A stretch of DNA of 13,638 nt from an uncultured Butyricicoccus sp. (GTDB taxonomy: Bacteria; Bacillota; Clostridia; Oscillospirales; Butyricicoccaceae). The notes below the pieces were generated by a model that worked only from the letters and a program-made list of their open reading frames with translations, did not search any database and was not told the DNA's origin. The stretch is from the NCBI GenBank assembly GCA_947575935.1, contig CANPPM010000032.1, positions 1-13,638 on the forward strand, in the 5' to 3' direction. A program made the position numbers and the translations under genes. Each line of letters starts with the position of its first letter. Position 1 is the stretch's first letter. This document shows positions 7,250 to 13,638 of the stretch, in pieces.

Positions 7250-7267
7250 CAGACCGCAACCGGTCTG
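7250..7267 (-). promoter_or_regulatory. Hairpin at the start of the dfx transcript
   Basis: CAGACCG (7250-7256), loop CAAC, CGGTCTG (7261-7267): a perfect 7-base stem starting a few bases past the predicted start of dfx. It could be a 5' mRNA-stabilising hairpin or a repressor operator. Confidence 0.45.
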
Positions 7268-7277
7268 TATTAATTAC

Positions 7278-7306
7278 AGCATATCCCATAATTCCGGAGA
7301 AGTCAA
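7278..7306 (-). promoter_or_regulatory. Sigma-A promoter for dfx
   Basis: On the minus strand, -35 TTGACT (7301-7306), a 17-base spacer and -10 TATGCT (7278-7283). The start would be near 7271, with a leader of about 70 bases ending in GGAGGG before the ATG. Confidence 0.7.
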
Positions 7307-7336
7307 GCAATTCTGAAAACAAAAAAGCTAAGATTC

Positions 7337-7363
7337 TGCCGCTATCCGATCGCCGAAGCGGCA
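7337..7363. repeat. Short inverted repeat
   Basis: TGCCGCT (7337-7343) and AGCGGCA (7357-7363), perfect 7-base arms around 13 bases. A T run precedes rather than follows the stem on the minus strand, and A6 follows it on the plus strand, so it does not read as a terminator. It lies between two divergent promoters; the role is unknown. Confidence 0.4.
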
Positions 7364-7467
7364 AAAAATCTGTAAAGCATACCTGACCGTTTCCACATTC
7401 CGATTCAGACCAAAGGAAAAATCGTCGCCGGCAGACACAGGTACACTTAAAAATTCGGTACTGGGTA

Positions 7468-7497
7468 TTGAACAGGGACCGCACGATATGCTATAAT
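7468..7497 (+). promoter_or_regulatory. Sigma-A promoter for the stalk/SGNH gene
   Basis: -35 TTGAAC (7468-7473), an 18-base spacer and a perfect -10 TATAAT (7492-7497) preceded by TGC (extended -10). The start would be near 7504, about 60 bases before the ATG. It is the best promoter in the window. Confidence 0.8.
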
Positions 7498-7562
7498 TTT
7501 CTTGTCGGTTATTGCCGAAATTTGTCTACCCCCATTTATACATAATAAAGGAAGGGATTTTA

Positions 7563-8708
7563 ATGAAAATATGGAAGCGCGCGGCGTCTGCTGCGTTGGC
7601 ACTGGCCGTAACGGCAGCGGCCGTCCCCTGTTCGGAGGCTGCCGGGGCGGCCAGTGCTATCGTTTCGGAAGACATCGTGTATTTTGACGGCACGCCCAGC
7701 CCCATCTCCGCCTATCAAATCGACGGCTCCAATTATTTTATGCTGCGCGACCTCGCCGCATTATTCTGCGACAGTAAAGCGCAATTCTCCATTGACACCG
7801 ATGCCGCAACCCATACCATTCAGATCACAACCGGGCAGGCTTATGTCGCACAGGGCGATGAACTTGCCGCACCGATAGGCGGAGATGCACAGGCCGCCCC
7901 TGCCGAGTGGCAGCTTACGGTCAACGGCAGCAAAGTGCCCGTCTCTGCTTATATGATTCATGGCTTCCATTATTATAAACTGCGCGACCTGGGCGATGCG
8001 GTCGGATTCTCTGTTTCCTATGATCCCGCGACGCACCACATAAACATTAGCGCAGAGCCTCCGGCCTTCCATGCCGAGCTTCCAGCCTGCAGCGCTGTTT
8101 CCCCCAGCTGGTTCGACGACGCCGCCTTTGTCGGTGATTCCGTTTCGGGTTGGCTCTCTTTCTACAACGGCGACAAAGGGCTTGGACAAGCTACCTTCCT
8201 TACCGCCACAAGCCTTGGCATCGAAAACGCCCTCAAGGATGTCAGCAGTGCATCGGTTCATCCATCCTATCAAGGAACTAAGATGAAAATAGAGGATGCC
8301 ATTGTCAAATGCGGCGCGAAAAAGGTCTATCTGATGCTAGGCATGAATGATATTTCCTATGGAGTGGAACGGGTGACAGCCGACTATATCCAGCTGCTTG
8401 ACCGCATTCAGGCCGCCGCCCCCGGCGTACAGATCTATGTACAATCGGTCATGCCTATGCTGAGCACCAGCAAACGTGCGGACAGTAAATTAAATAACGC
8501 TTCCATCGCAGACTTTAACACGGCCATGAAAGCCGCCTGCCAGCAAAAAAAATGGTACTACCTCGATATTGCCGGCATTTATTCTGACAGCAACGGCGGT
8601 CTGCGCGCGGACGCCTGCTCGGATGCCAGCGGCATGGGACTGCATATCACCCATGACGCAACCGCTGCCTGGGTCGATTATCTGCGGACCCATGTCCCGA
8701 TGGCTTAA
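7563..8708 (+). CDS. Secreted protein with two stalk-type repeats and an SGNH hydrolase-like domain
   Basis: A 381-residue exported protein. A signal peptide (about 1-29, KIWKR then a long Ala-rich stretch) leads into two copies of the copper-amine-oxidase-N-like stalk repeat, about 37-90 (YQIDGSNYFMLRDLAALF) and 117-163 (YMIHGFHYYKLRDLGDAVGF), then an SGNH/GDSL domain (about 185-378). The SGNH signatures are AFVGDS (Ser193), LMLGMND (Asn262) and GLHIT (His361). Three residues before His361, where the catalytic Asp is usual (DxxH), there is Met358. I chose ATG 7563 because AAGGAAGGG lies just upstream and the earlier in-frame ATG at 7512 would bury the signal peptide. It is related in its last 190 residues to the SLH/SGNH protein at 12311. 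It probably acts on acylated wall glycans; substrate unknown. Confidence 0.85.
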   Translation: MKIWKRAASAALALAVTAAAVPCSEAAGAASAIVSEDIVYFDGTPSPISAYQIDGSNYFMLRDLAALFCDSKAQFSIDTDAATHTIQITTGQAYVAQGDELAAPIGGDAQAAPAEWQLTVNGSKVPVSAYMIHGFHYYKLRDLGDAVGFSVSYDPATHHINISAEPPAFHAELPACSAVSPSWFDDAAFVGDSVSGWLSFYNGDKGLGQATFLTATSLGIENALKDVSSASVHPSYQGTKMKIEDAIVKCGAKKVYLMLGMNDISYGVERVTADYIQLLDRIQAAAPGVQIYVQSVMPMLSTSKRADSKLNNASIADFNTAMKAACQQKKWYYLDIAGIYSDSNGGLRADACSDASGMGLHITHDATAAWVDYLRTHVPMA

Positions 8709-8823
8709 CCGGCCGCACCCAGCTCTTTGGACACAACCACTTTGCCCGCAACCAAAAACACCGGTTAGACCTTCCCGCTCGTCTGACTACAGGCCTCGTT
8801 TTTATGATTTAGGAGAATACCTT

Positions 8824-9588
8824 ATGAAAAAATTTTCTGTTTCTTTACTTGCCCTTGCTCTCGTTCTGAGCCTTACGGCCTGTGGAGACGATACACCGCC
8901 GCAGGCAGACACCACGCCAGCCGCAGATACGACAGCGGAGGAAGACACAGCTGCCGACAACAAGGACAATACCGCCTCTGTCCCCACAACAGACGCTTCG
9001 TCCGCTCTTGCCGAACAGCCGGAAGCGCCCAAAACACCCGCCGCACCAGAAAACACAGCACAACCACCCGCTGAAGCGGCGGAAAAGGATCCGCCTCATG
9101 CGCCGGCGCCCGAACCCGCAGCCACCCCAACCCTTGAAACGCCTGCCCCGGCGCCCACGGACCCGGCTCCCACAGAGGCAGCATCAGAAAACGCGGCTTC
9201 AGCCGTATCCCTTTCCGATGTGCGTGATCAAATCCTCTCTGAGCTCAGTATCACCGATTATATGGAAATCACGACCGACCGTTTACTGGATCTATACGGT
9301 ATTCAGCAGGTAGATCTTGCACAGTCTGCCAGTTTCGCCACGATGTCAGGTGTATTCCCAGGGGAAATCATTCTGGTTGAGGCAACCGACGCAGACGCAG
9401 CTTCCCGCGTCGCAGCCCTGCTGCAAAACCGTCTCACAGAAGTACTGAATCAATATAAAACCTACGATGCTGAAACTTACGCGCTCGCAGAAGCGTGCAC
9501 AGTCGATCTTGACGGCAATATCGTATCGATGTTCCTCTCCCCCGATCGATCCAAAATGCGCGGTATCCTGACTGACAGCCTACACTGA
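8824..9588 (+). CDS. DUF4358-type lipoprotein
   Basis: A 254-residue lipoprotein: signal peptide with lipobox LTAC (Cys20), a low-complexity Pro/Ala/Thr/Glu-rich tether of about 108 residues (21-128), and a compact C-terminal domain (about 130-250) with DYMEIT, GVFPGEIILVEATDA and TYDAETYALAEA, matching the DUF4358 proteins of Clostridia. Its biochemical function is not established. AGGAG lies eight bases before ATG 8824; the frame is open further upstream but without a signal peptide. It sits 21 bases before the MBOAT gene and on that basis is likely a partner in the surface acylation module. The tether would let the domain reach into the wall. Confidence 0.8.
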   Translation: MKKFSVSLLALALVLSLTACGDDTPPQADTTPAADTTAEEDTAADNKDNTASVPTTDASSALAEQPEAPKTPAAPENTAQPPAEAAEKDPPHAPAPEPAATPTLETPAPAPTDPAPTEAASENAASAVSLSDVRDQILSELSITDYMEITTDRLLDLYGIQQVDLAQSASFATMSGVFPGEIILVEATDADAASRVAALLQNRLTEVLNQYKTYDAETYALAEACTVDLDGNIVSMFLSPDRSKMRGILTDSLH

Positions 9589-9609
9589 CGGCTTGTTCGG
9601 AGGGCTGAT

Positions 9610-11001
9610 ATGCTGTTTTCCAGTCTTGTATTTCTGTTTTTCTTTCTGCCGGCAGTGCTGATCCTTTACTATTTTCTGCCGCCGCGTCTGCGCAATGCAT
9701 TCCTGCTTTTAGCCGATCTCGTTTTTTACGGCTTTGGTGAGCCAGCATTTGTACTGCTAATGCTCCTCTCTATCTTAATCAATTATGCCGGAGGGTGTGG
9801 GATTGCCTGCTGCCGTGGTCCGCGCGCCAGACAACTGGCACTGCTGCTCCCGCTTGTGCTCAACCTACTTATCCTCGGTGTTTTTAAGTATATGGGCTTT
9901 TTGGGCGAGACGCTTCGCTTGCTACCGCCTCTGGCCAGCCTGCCGGATATATCGATCCCACTGCCGGTCGGCATTTCTTTTTATACTTTTCAGTCCATAA
10001 GCTACCTAATTGATGTATATCGCAGAGACTGTGAACCGCAACGGAATATTTTCACTTTTGGCGCATATATTTCATTGTTCCCCCAGCTGATCGCCGGGCC
10101 GATCGTCCGCTACCGCGATGTTGCACAGGAACTTGCCGACCCGCGCCGTGAATCGGCAGAAAAATGCAGTATCGGGGCAGAGCTGTTTCTAATCGGCCTC
10201 TCCAAAAAGGTTCTTCTTGCCAATCCCCTCGGCGAGCTTTGGACCCTGCTTTCCAGTAACCCAGCCATATTGAGCGCCCCGGCCGCCTGGACCGGCGCTG
10301 TGGCCTTCTCTCTGCAGCTGTATTTTGATTTCAGCGGCTATTCCGATATGGCCTGCGGCCTGGGACGAATGTTCGGATTTACCTTCTGTCCAAACTTTAA
10401 TTATCCCTATACAGCCAAAACCATTTCTGATTTCTGGCGGCGCTTGCATATGTCACTGACCGGCTGGTTTCGTGACTATGTGTATATTCCACTCGGCGGT
10501 AGCCGCTGCACCCTGCTGCGCACATTGTTTCATATCGCCATTGTATGGATGCTCACCGGTCTTTGGCATGGCGCCAGCTGGAATTTTGTCCTATGGGGCC
10601 TCTATTACGCCGTGCTGCTGATCGTGGAAAAGCGCTTTCTCGGGCGGCTGCTCACACAGCTGCCCGGCATCATCAGCCGCATTTATACGCTGGTACTGGT
10701 CGCTATAGGATGGATGCTGTTTGCACTTGACGAAACAGACCGGCTGACGGCATATCTATCGGCCATGTTTACCGGCGGACATGCCTCTGGCAGTATATCC
10801 ACAACACAGATATCAGCCTATCTACCGCTGCTAGCCGCGGCGGCCGTCGCCTGCCTGCCCATCGTCCGTCAACGATTTCTCTCCATCCCGCAGCGCCCCC
10901 GACGGATCCTAGCTGCCGTGCTGAGCGTCTGTTCCCTGTTGCTCTGCACCGCTGCACTGGTCAGTGACAGCTATAACCCATTTCTCTATTTCCGTTTTTA
11001 G
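9610..11001 (+). CDS. MBOAT family membrane O-acyltransferase (AlgI/DltB-like)
   Basis: A 463-residue polytopic membrane protein. MBOAT enzymes of the AlgI/DltB type pass acyl groups, usually acetyl, across the membrane for modification of exported polysaccharides. Family marks in order: LPVGISFYTFQSISYLIDVYR shortened to the core GISFYTFQ (121-128), FPQLIAGPIVRYRD (157-170), YFDFSGYSDMACGLG (238-252), DFWRRLHMSLTGWFRDY (274-290), YIPLGGSR (292-299) and LTGLWHGASWNFVLWG with the conserved catalytic His320. GGAGGG precedes the ATG by about six bases. It is 21 bases after the lipoprotein gene and 12 bases before the DHHW gene, so the three are one operon. Confidence 0.95.
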   Translation: MLFSSLVFLFFFLPAVLILYYFLPPRLRNAFLLLADLVFYGFGEPAFVLLMLLSILINYAGGCGIACCRGPRARQLALLLPLVLNLLILGVFKYMGFLGETLRLLPPLASLPDISIPLPVGISFYTFQSISYLIDVYRRDCEPQRNIFTFGAYISLFPQLIAGPIVRYRDVAQELADPRRESAEKCSIGAELFLIGLSKKVLLANPLGELWTLLSSNPAILSAPAAWTGAVAFSLQLYFDFSGYSDMACGLGRMFGFTFCPNFNYPYTAKTISDFWRRLHMSLTGWFRDYVYIPLGGSRCTLLRTLFHIAIVWMLTGLWHGASWNFVLWGLYYAVLLIVEKRFLGRLLTQLPGIISRIYTLVLVAIGWMLFALDETDRLTAYLSAMFTGGHASGSISTTQISAYLPLLAAAAVACLPIVRQRFLSIPQRPRRILAAVLSVCSLLLCTAALVSDSYNPFLYFRF

Positions 11002-11013
11002 GAGGATCTGCCC

Positions 11014-12129
11014 ATGCAGCGACTGCGTTTTCCCGCCCTTGCGCTCCTGTTCACAGCGGTGCTGATGCCGGCATTGTTTTTTTTCCTGCCGTCAAAGGAT
11101 TATTCTGCCACGGAACGCCGGTACCTTGCAAAAACTCCGGAGATTACACTAGACAAACTGATCCACGGTGAACTAAGCGAGGAATTCGAAGATTATCTGA
11201 CCGACCATTTCCCTGGAAGGAATTTTTTTGTCGGTGTCAATGCCTACTGGAATCTGCTCACCGGACGAAATACAGCCGGCGAGGTCTATTACTGCAAAGA
11301 AAATTATCTGATTCGCGCACCCCAGTCCTGTACAACCGAACAACTAGAAACCAATCTGGAACGGTTTGACCGTTTTGCAGAGAACACAGGTCTGCCTTCC
11401 ACACTCTTTTTAATTCCCACCGCCGGAGATGTACTTTCCGACCTCCTGCCCGGCAGGCATGCTCCCTACCGGTATGACGCATGCCTGAACCTTGCCGGAC
11501 GGTACTGCCCCCATCTGAACATCCCCAATCTAAAGCAAGTACTCACAAATGCACGCAGCAGTATGCCCTATTACCGGACAGATCACCATCTGACCTCGGC
11601 CGGCTGCTATGCGGTCTATGATGCATTCTGCCGCACACACGGAAGAATGCCGCCGCCGAGGGAAGCGTATACCATTACATCGTATAACGGCTTCTGCGGT
11701 TCTGCATGGACCTCCAGCGGCTACTGGCTCACCCCTTCGGAATCGTTGGAGATATGGGATGCGGGCATACCGCTGCGTGTAACAATCCTAGAGGGCGGAG
11801 AGGAAGCGCGCACCGCAGACAGCGTGTTCTTTTTGGACAATCTGCAATCGGACGACCTATATACTGTCTTTCTAGATGGCAACCATACGCTGGTACGCAT
11901 CGAAAATCCTGCTGCGGACGGCGGCAGGCTGCTGCTGCTGCGCGATTCGTATGCACACTGCCTGGCGCCATTTCTAGCCAGAGATTATCAAGAGATCCTT
12001 TTGGTTGACCTTCGATTTTACCGTATGAGCGTATCTGCACTGATCGAAACATATGGTATCACAGAGCTGGGGATCGTATATGGCTTAGACAACCTGCTAA
12101 CCGATACGAATTCAGCATGGCTCGGCTGA
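11014..12129 (+). CDS. DHHW-family (AlgX/AlgJ-like) surface protein
   Basis: A 371-residue protein with one N-terminal membrane segment (about 7-25) and an extracellular SGNH-like domain. It matches the DHHW family that accompanies MBOAT proteins in Firmicutes and corresponds to AlgJ/AlgX of alginate acetylation. Marks: SKDYSATERRYLAKTPE near the membrane, FEDYLTDHFPGRNFFVG, YYRTDHHLTSAGCYAVYD, and LLLLRDSYAHCLAPFLA with a candidate nucleophile Ser312. The signature Asp-His-His-Trp reads Asp190-His-His-Leu193, so the Trp is replaced. AGGAGG precedes the ATG by about eight bases. It probably receives the acyl group from the MBOAT and transfers it to a wall or capsule glycan. Confidence 0.88.
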   Translation: MQRLRFPALALLFTAVLMPALFFFLPSKDYSATERRYLAKTPEITLDKLIHGELSEEFEDYLTDHFPGRNFFVGVNAYWNLLTGRNTAGEVYYCKENYLIRAPQSCTTEQLETNLERFDRFAENTGLPSTLFLIPTAGDVLSDLLPGRHAPYRYDACLNLAGRYCPHLNIPNLKQVLTNARSSMPYYRTDHHLTSAGCYAVYDAFCRTHGRMPPPREAYTITSYNGFCGSAWTSSGYWLTPSESLEIWDAGIPLRVTILEGGEEARTADSVFFLDNLQSDDLYTVFLDGNHTLVRIENPAADGGRLLLLRDSYAHCLAPFLARDYQEILLVDLRFYRMSVSALIETYGITELGIVYGLDNLLTDTNSAWLG

Positions 12130-12134
12130 AGGAC

Positions 12135-12152
12135 GCCGGTCTGCAGACCGGC
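12135..12152. repeat. 18-bp perfect palindrome after the DHHW gene
   Basis: GCCGGTCTGCAGACCGGC is its own reverse complement, six bases past the DHHW stop. No T run follows, so it is at best a weak or factor-dependent terminator or an mRNA-stabilising hairpin. The rest of the gap to 12310 contains no convincing gene or promoter. Confidence 0.5.
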
Positions 12153-12310
12153 CCAGGCACACGGATGAATCTTAGGGAAAACCTGATGAAGCTGGATACA
12201 GATGCACTGACAAAGGCAGGCCGCTGCAACACACAGTAAAACGGCAGTCAACCCAGCCAATCGAACTTCAGTTTCTTCATCGTTTCCCTATAAAATAGGA
12301 GAGATGCTGT

Positions 12311-13555
12311 ATGATGATGAAAAAATGGATTTGTCTGCTGCTGGCGTGCCTGATAGGGACGCAGACAGCGCTTGCTGTAAACGCCGGCACAGCCCCGAAT
12401 CCCCCGGTCACCTTTACCGACGTCCCTGCAGACGCATGGTATATCCGGCAATTAGAAACACTGGTCGCACGCGGAGCAATCAGCGGATATGCAGACGGCA
12501 GTTTTGCACCTGACGCCACAATGACCGTTGCCGAATATATTCGGTTGCTGGTGAGCTGTACAGTACCTGAACAGGAACTTGCAGCGTATGAAACCGGCGG
12601 CAGCTGGCCGGAGAAATATCTGCAGGCAGGCAATGCCATCGGCGCGCTGAAGGGCTTTGACTGCTCACAACAGCGTATTGCAAAGCCGGTAACGCGGGCG
12701 GAAGCGGCCTGGCTTCTGTCCGCATTTGCCCGGTACGGTGGAGAATCTTTGACCGTGCCAGACGGCATCGGCCGGGCAGTCCGGGATTACAAAACCGTCT
12801 CGGAAACCTATCGCGAAGCCGTCGGCATGGCCTGTGGCGCAGGTCTGCTCACCGCAGACAGCGCCGGTAATTTCCAGCCGTCCGTCCCGCTCCGCCGGTG
12901 CGAAGCGGCGGTATCGGCCGTACGCCTGCTGTACAAAGAACAACGTCCCCTGCTGGTTCTCCCAGACTATGACTATGCCGCGCCGGCGCCTGCCAGCGCC
13001 CCTGTAGAAGACAGCTTTTTTTCGGATGCCGTGTTTATCGGCGACTCTCTCTGCGACGGTTTCGGCGCATTCTCCGGATTAACACAGGGAACATTTATGG
13101 GGGTAACCAGTCTTAACGTATATACCGTCTGGAATGGCGGACGGGAGCAGGTATTCCAAACGCAAAAATTCGGCAAAATCTACATTATGCTTGGTATCAA
13201 TGAAATCGGCTACGGCACAGAAAAGGTCGCGGCAAAGTACAAGGAAATGGTGCAGAAATTCCAGTCGCTTCAGCCTCAAGCCGACATTTACGTCCAATCG
13301 CTTTTGCCGGTATGTGAATCCAAGACCAGCGCCAGCGACCGCCGCAATCACGTAAGCAATTATTATGTGCGTGAGCTGAATACCGCTTTGCAGACAGTCT
13401 GCGAAGAATGCCAGGTTTATTTCGTCAACCTGCATGAAGCGTTTGCAGATGCCTCCGGCGGCCTGCCTGCAGGCAAATGCTGGGACGCCGTACACCTCAA
13501 CGTGCCGGGATATAAAGAGTGGCTTGCCTATCTGCGCACACATACGGTTGGATAA
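12311..13555 (+). CDS. Secreted SLH-domain protein with C-terminal SGNH hydrolase domain
   Basis: A 414-residue exported protein: signal peptide (about 1-24), three SLH-type repeats for binding to the secondary wall polymer (about 34-82 FTDVPADAWY and GAISGYADGSFAPD, 98-142, and a more divergent 152-210), an Ala/Pro linker (221-233) and an SGNH domain (about 237-412). SGNH signatures: VFIGDS (Ser246), MLGINE (Asn297, with Glu in place of the usual Asp) and WDAVHLN with an intact Asp392-His395 pair. Three ATGs stand in a row (12311, 12314, 12317); AGGAGAG eight bases before the first supports 12311, but all give a working signal peptide. Its SGNH domain is paralogous to that at 7563. It follows the DHHW gene by 181 bases and may be in the same transcript. 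It probably deacylates wall glycan; substrate unknown. Confidence 0.87.
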   Translation: MMMKKWICLLLACLIGTQTALAVNAGTAPNPPVTFTDVPADAWYIRQLETLVARGAISGYADGSFAPDATMTVAEYIRLLVSCTVPEQELAAYETGGSWPEKYLQAGNAIGALKGFDCSQQRIAKPVTRAEAAWLLSAFARYGGESLTVPDGIGRAVRDYKTVSETYREAVGMACGAGLLTADSAGNFQPSVPLRRCEAAVSAVRLLYKEQRPLLVLPDYDYAAPAPASAPVEDSFFSDAVFIGDSLCDGFGAFSGLTQGTFMGVTSLNVYTVWNGGREQVFQTQKFGKIYIMLGINEIGYGTEKVAAKYKEMVQKFQSLQPQADIYVQSLLPVCESKTSASDRRNHVSNYYVRELNTALQTVCEECQVYFVNLHEAFADASGGLPAGKCWDAVHLNVPGYKEWLAYLRTHTVG

Positions 13556-13591
13556 CGTCTGCAGCAGGGACTGCGGCGCCTTCCTTCCCAG

Positions 13592-13638
13592 AAACAGCTA
13601 CGACCTCACAGCAAATGGGGCTGCAGCTGTTTTTTATT
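13592..13638 (+). terminator. Intrinsic terminator at the end of the surface cluster
   Basis: AAACAGCT (13592-13599) and AGCTGTTT (13625-13632) form an 8-base stem with a smaller inner hairpin (CAGC/GCTG), running directly into TTTTTTATT. It lies about 40 bases past the stop of the SLH/SGNH gene. Confidence 0.75.

Larger units (their letters stand above)
7201..7562. other. Intergenic region between divergent dfx and surface-protein genes
   Basis: About 360 bases without a gene. It holds the dfx promoter and leader hairpin, an inverted repeat at 7337-7363 and the promoter of the stalk/SGNH gene, each listed separately. No riboswitch-like structure was recognised. Confidence 0.6.

Noticed and set aside
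6577..7386. 269-codon plus-strand open frame
   Set aside because: It is antisense to desulfoferrodoxin, whose metal ligands are all intact, and it crosses both the terminator and the promoter of that gene.
8882..9313. 143-codon Arg/Pro/Gln-rich plus-strand open frame
   Set aside because: It is a frame shadow of the Pro/Ala/Thr-rich tether of the lipoprotein; the composition explains its openness.
12165..12239. 24-codon open frame starting MNLRENLMKL
   Set aside because: There is no ribosome binding site, it is very short and has no recognisable similarity; it is best left as intergenic DNA.
12267..12294. TTCAGT and TATAAA as a promoter for the SLH/SGNH gene
   Set aside because: The -35 is poor, and the start would fall on the ribosome binding site, leaving no usable leader.
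1..13638. CRISPR arrays, insertion sequences, tRNA or rRNA genes
   Set aside because: No direct-repeat array, transposase-like frame, cloverleaf or rRNA segment was recognised on either strand.

Overview
The window looks like chromosomal DNA from an anaerobic Gram-positive of the Clostridia, probably an Oscillospirales-type gut bacterium. The evidence is a YerC/TrpR-like regulator, a sigma factor paired with a DUF4179-type anti-sigma protein, a desulfoferrodoxin (an oxygen-defence enzyme of anaerobes), SLH and stalk-domain surface proteins, strong AGGAGG-type ribosome binding sites and moderately GC-rich coding DNA. I see no mobile element, CRISPR array, tRNA or rRNA.

Layout. (1) 184-2202, minus strand: yerC-like regulator, class I methyltransferase and Hsp33 (hslO), with a good promoter upstream and a likely terminator downstream. 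(2) 2523-4053, plus strand: a sigma/anti-sigma pair with overlapping genes, closed by a 32-bp perfect palindrome. (3) 4277-6653, minus strand: a decayed catabolic operon. It once encoded a TctC-type solute-binding lipoprotein, an imidazolonepropionase-like amidohydrolase, and the alpha and beta subunits of L(+)-tartrate dehydratase. Two internal deletions have fused the genes pairwise (tctC to amidohydrolase, ttdA to ttdB), and about six small indels break the remaining frames. (4) 6826-7200, minus strand: desulfoferrodoxin with its own promoter and terminator. (5) 7563-13555, plus strand: a cell-surface module. It comprises a secreted stalk-domain/SGNH protein, a DUF4358-type lipoprotein, an MBOAT O-acyltransferase, a DHHW-family SGNH-like protein and a secreted SLH/SGNH protein, ending in a terminator.

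How the genes work together. The last block has the make-up of a cell-envelope polysaccharide O-acylation system: MBOAT would move acyl groups across the membrane, the DHHW protein would transfer or remove them outside, and the two SGNH proteins would act at the wall, each with a different anchoring module. Their SGNH domains are clearly related to each other, but one lacks the Asp of the usual catalytic Asp-His pair. The most striking result is the fossil tartrate operon, whose original gene order can still be read through its lesions. The most interesting possible system is the surface acylation block with its twin SGNH proteins.
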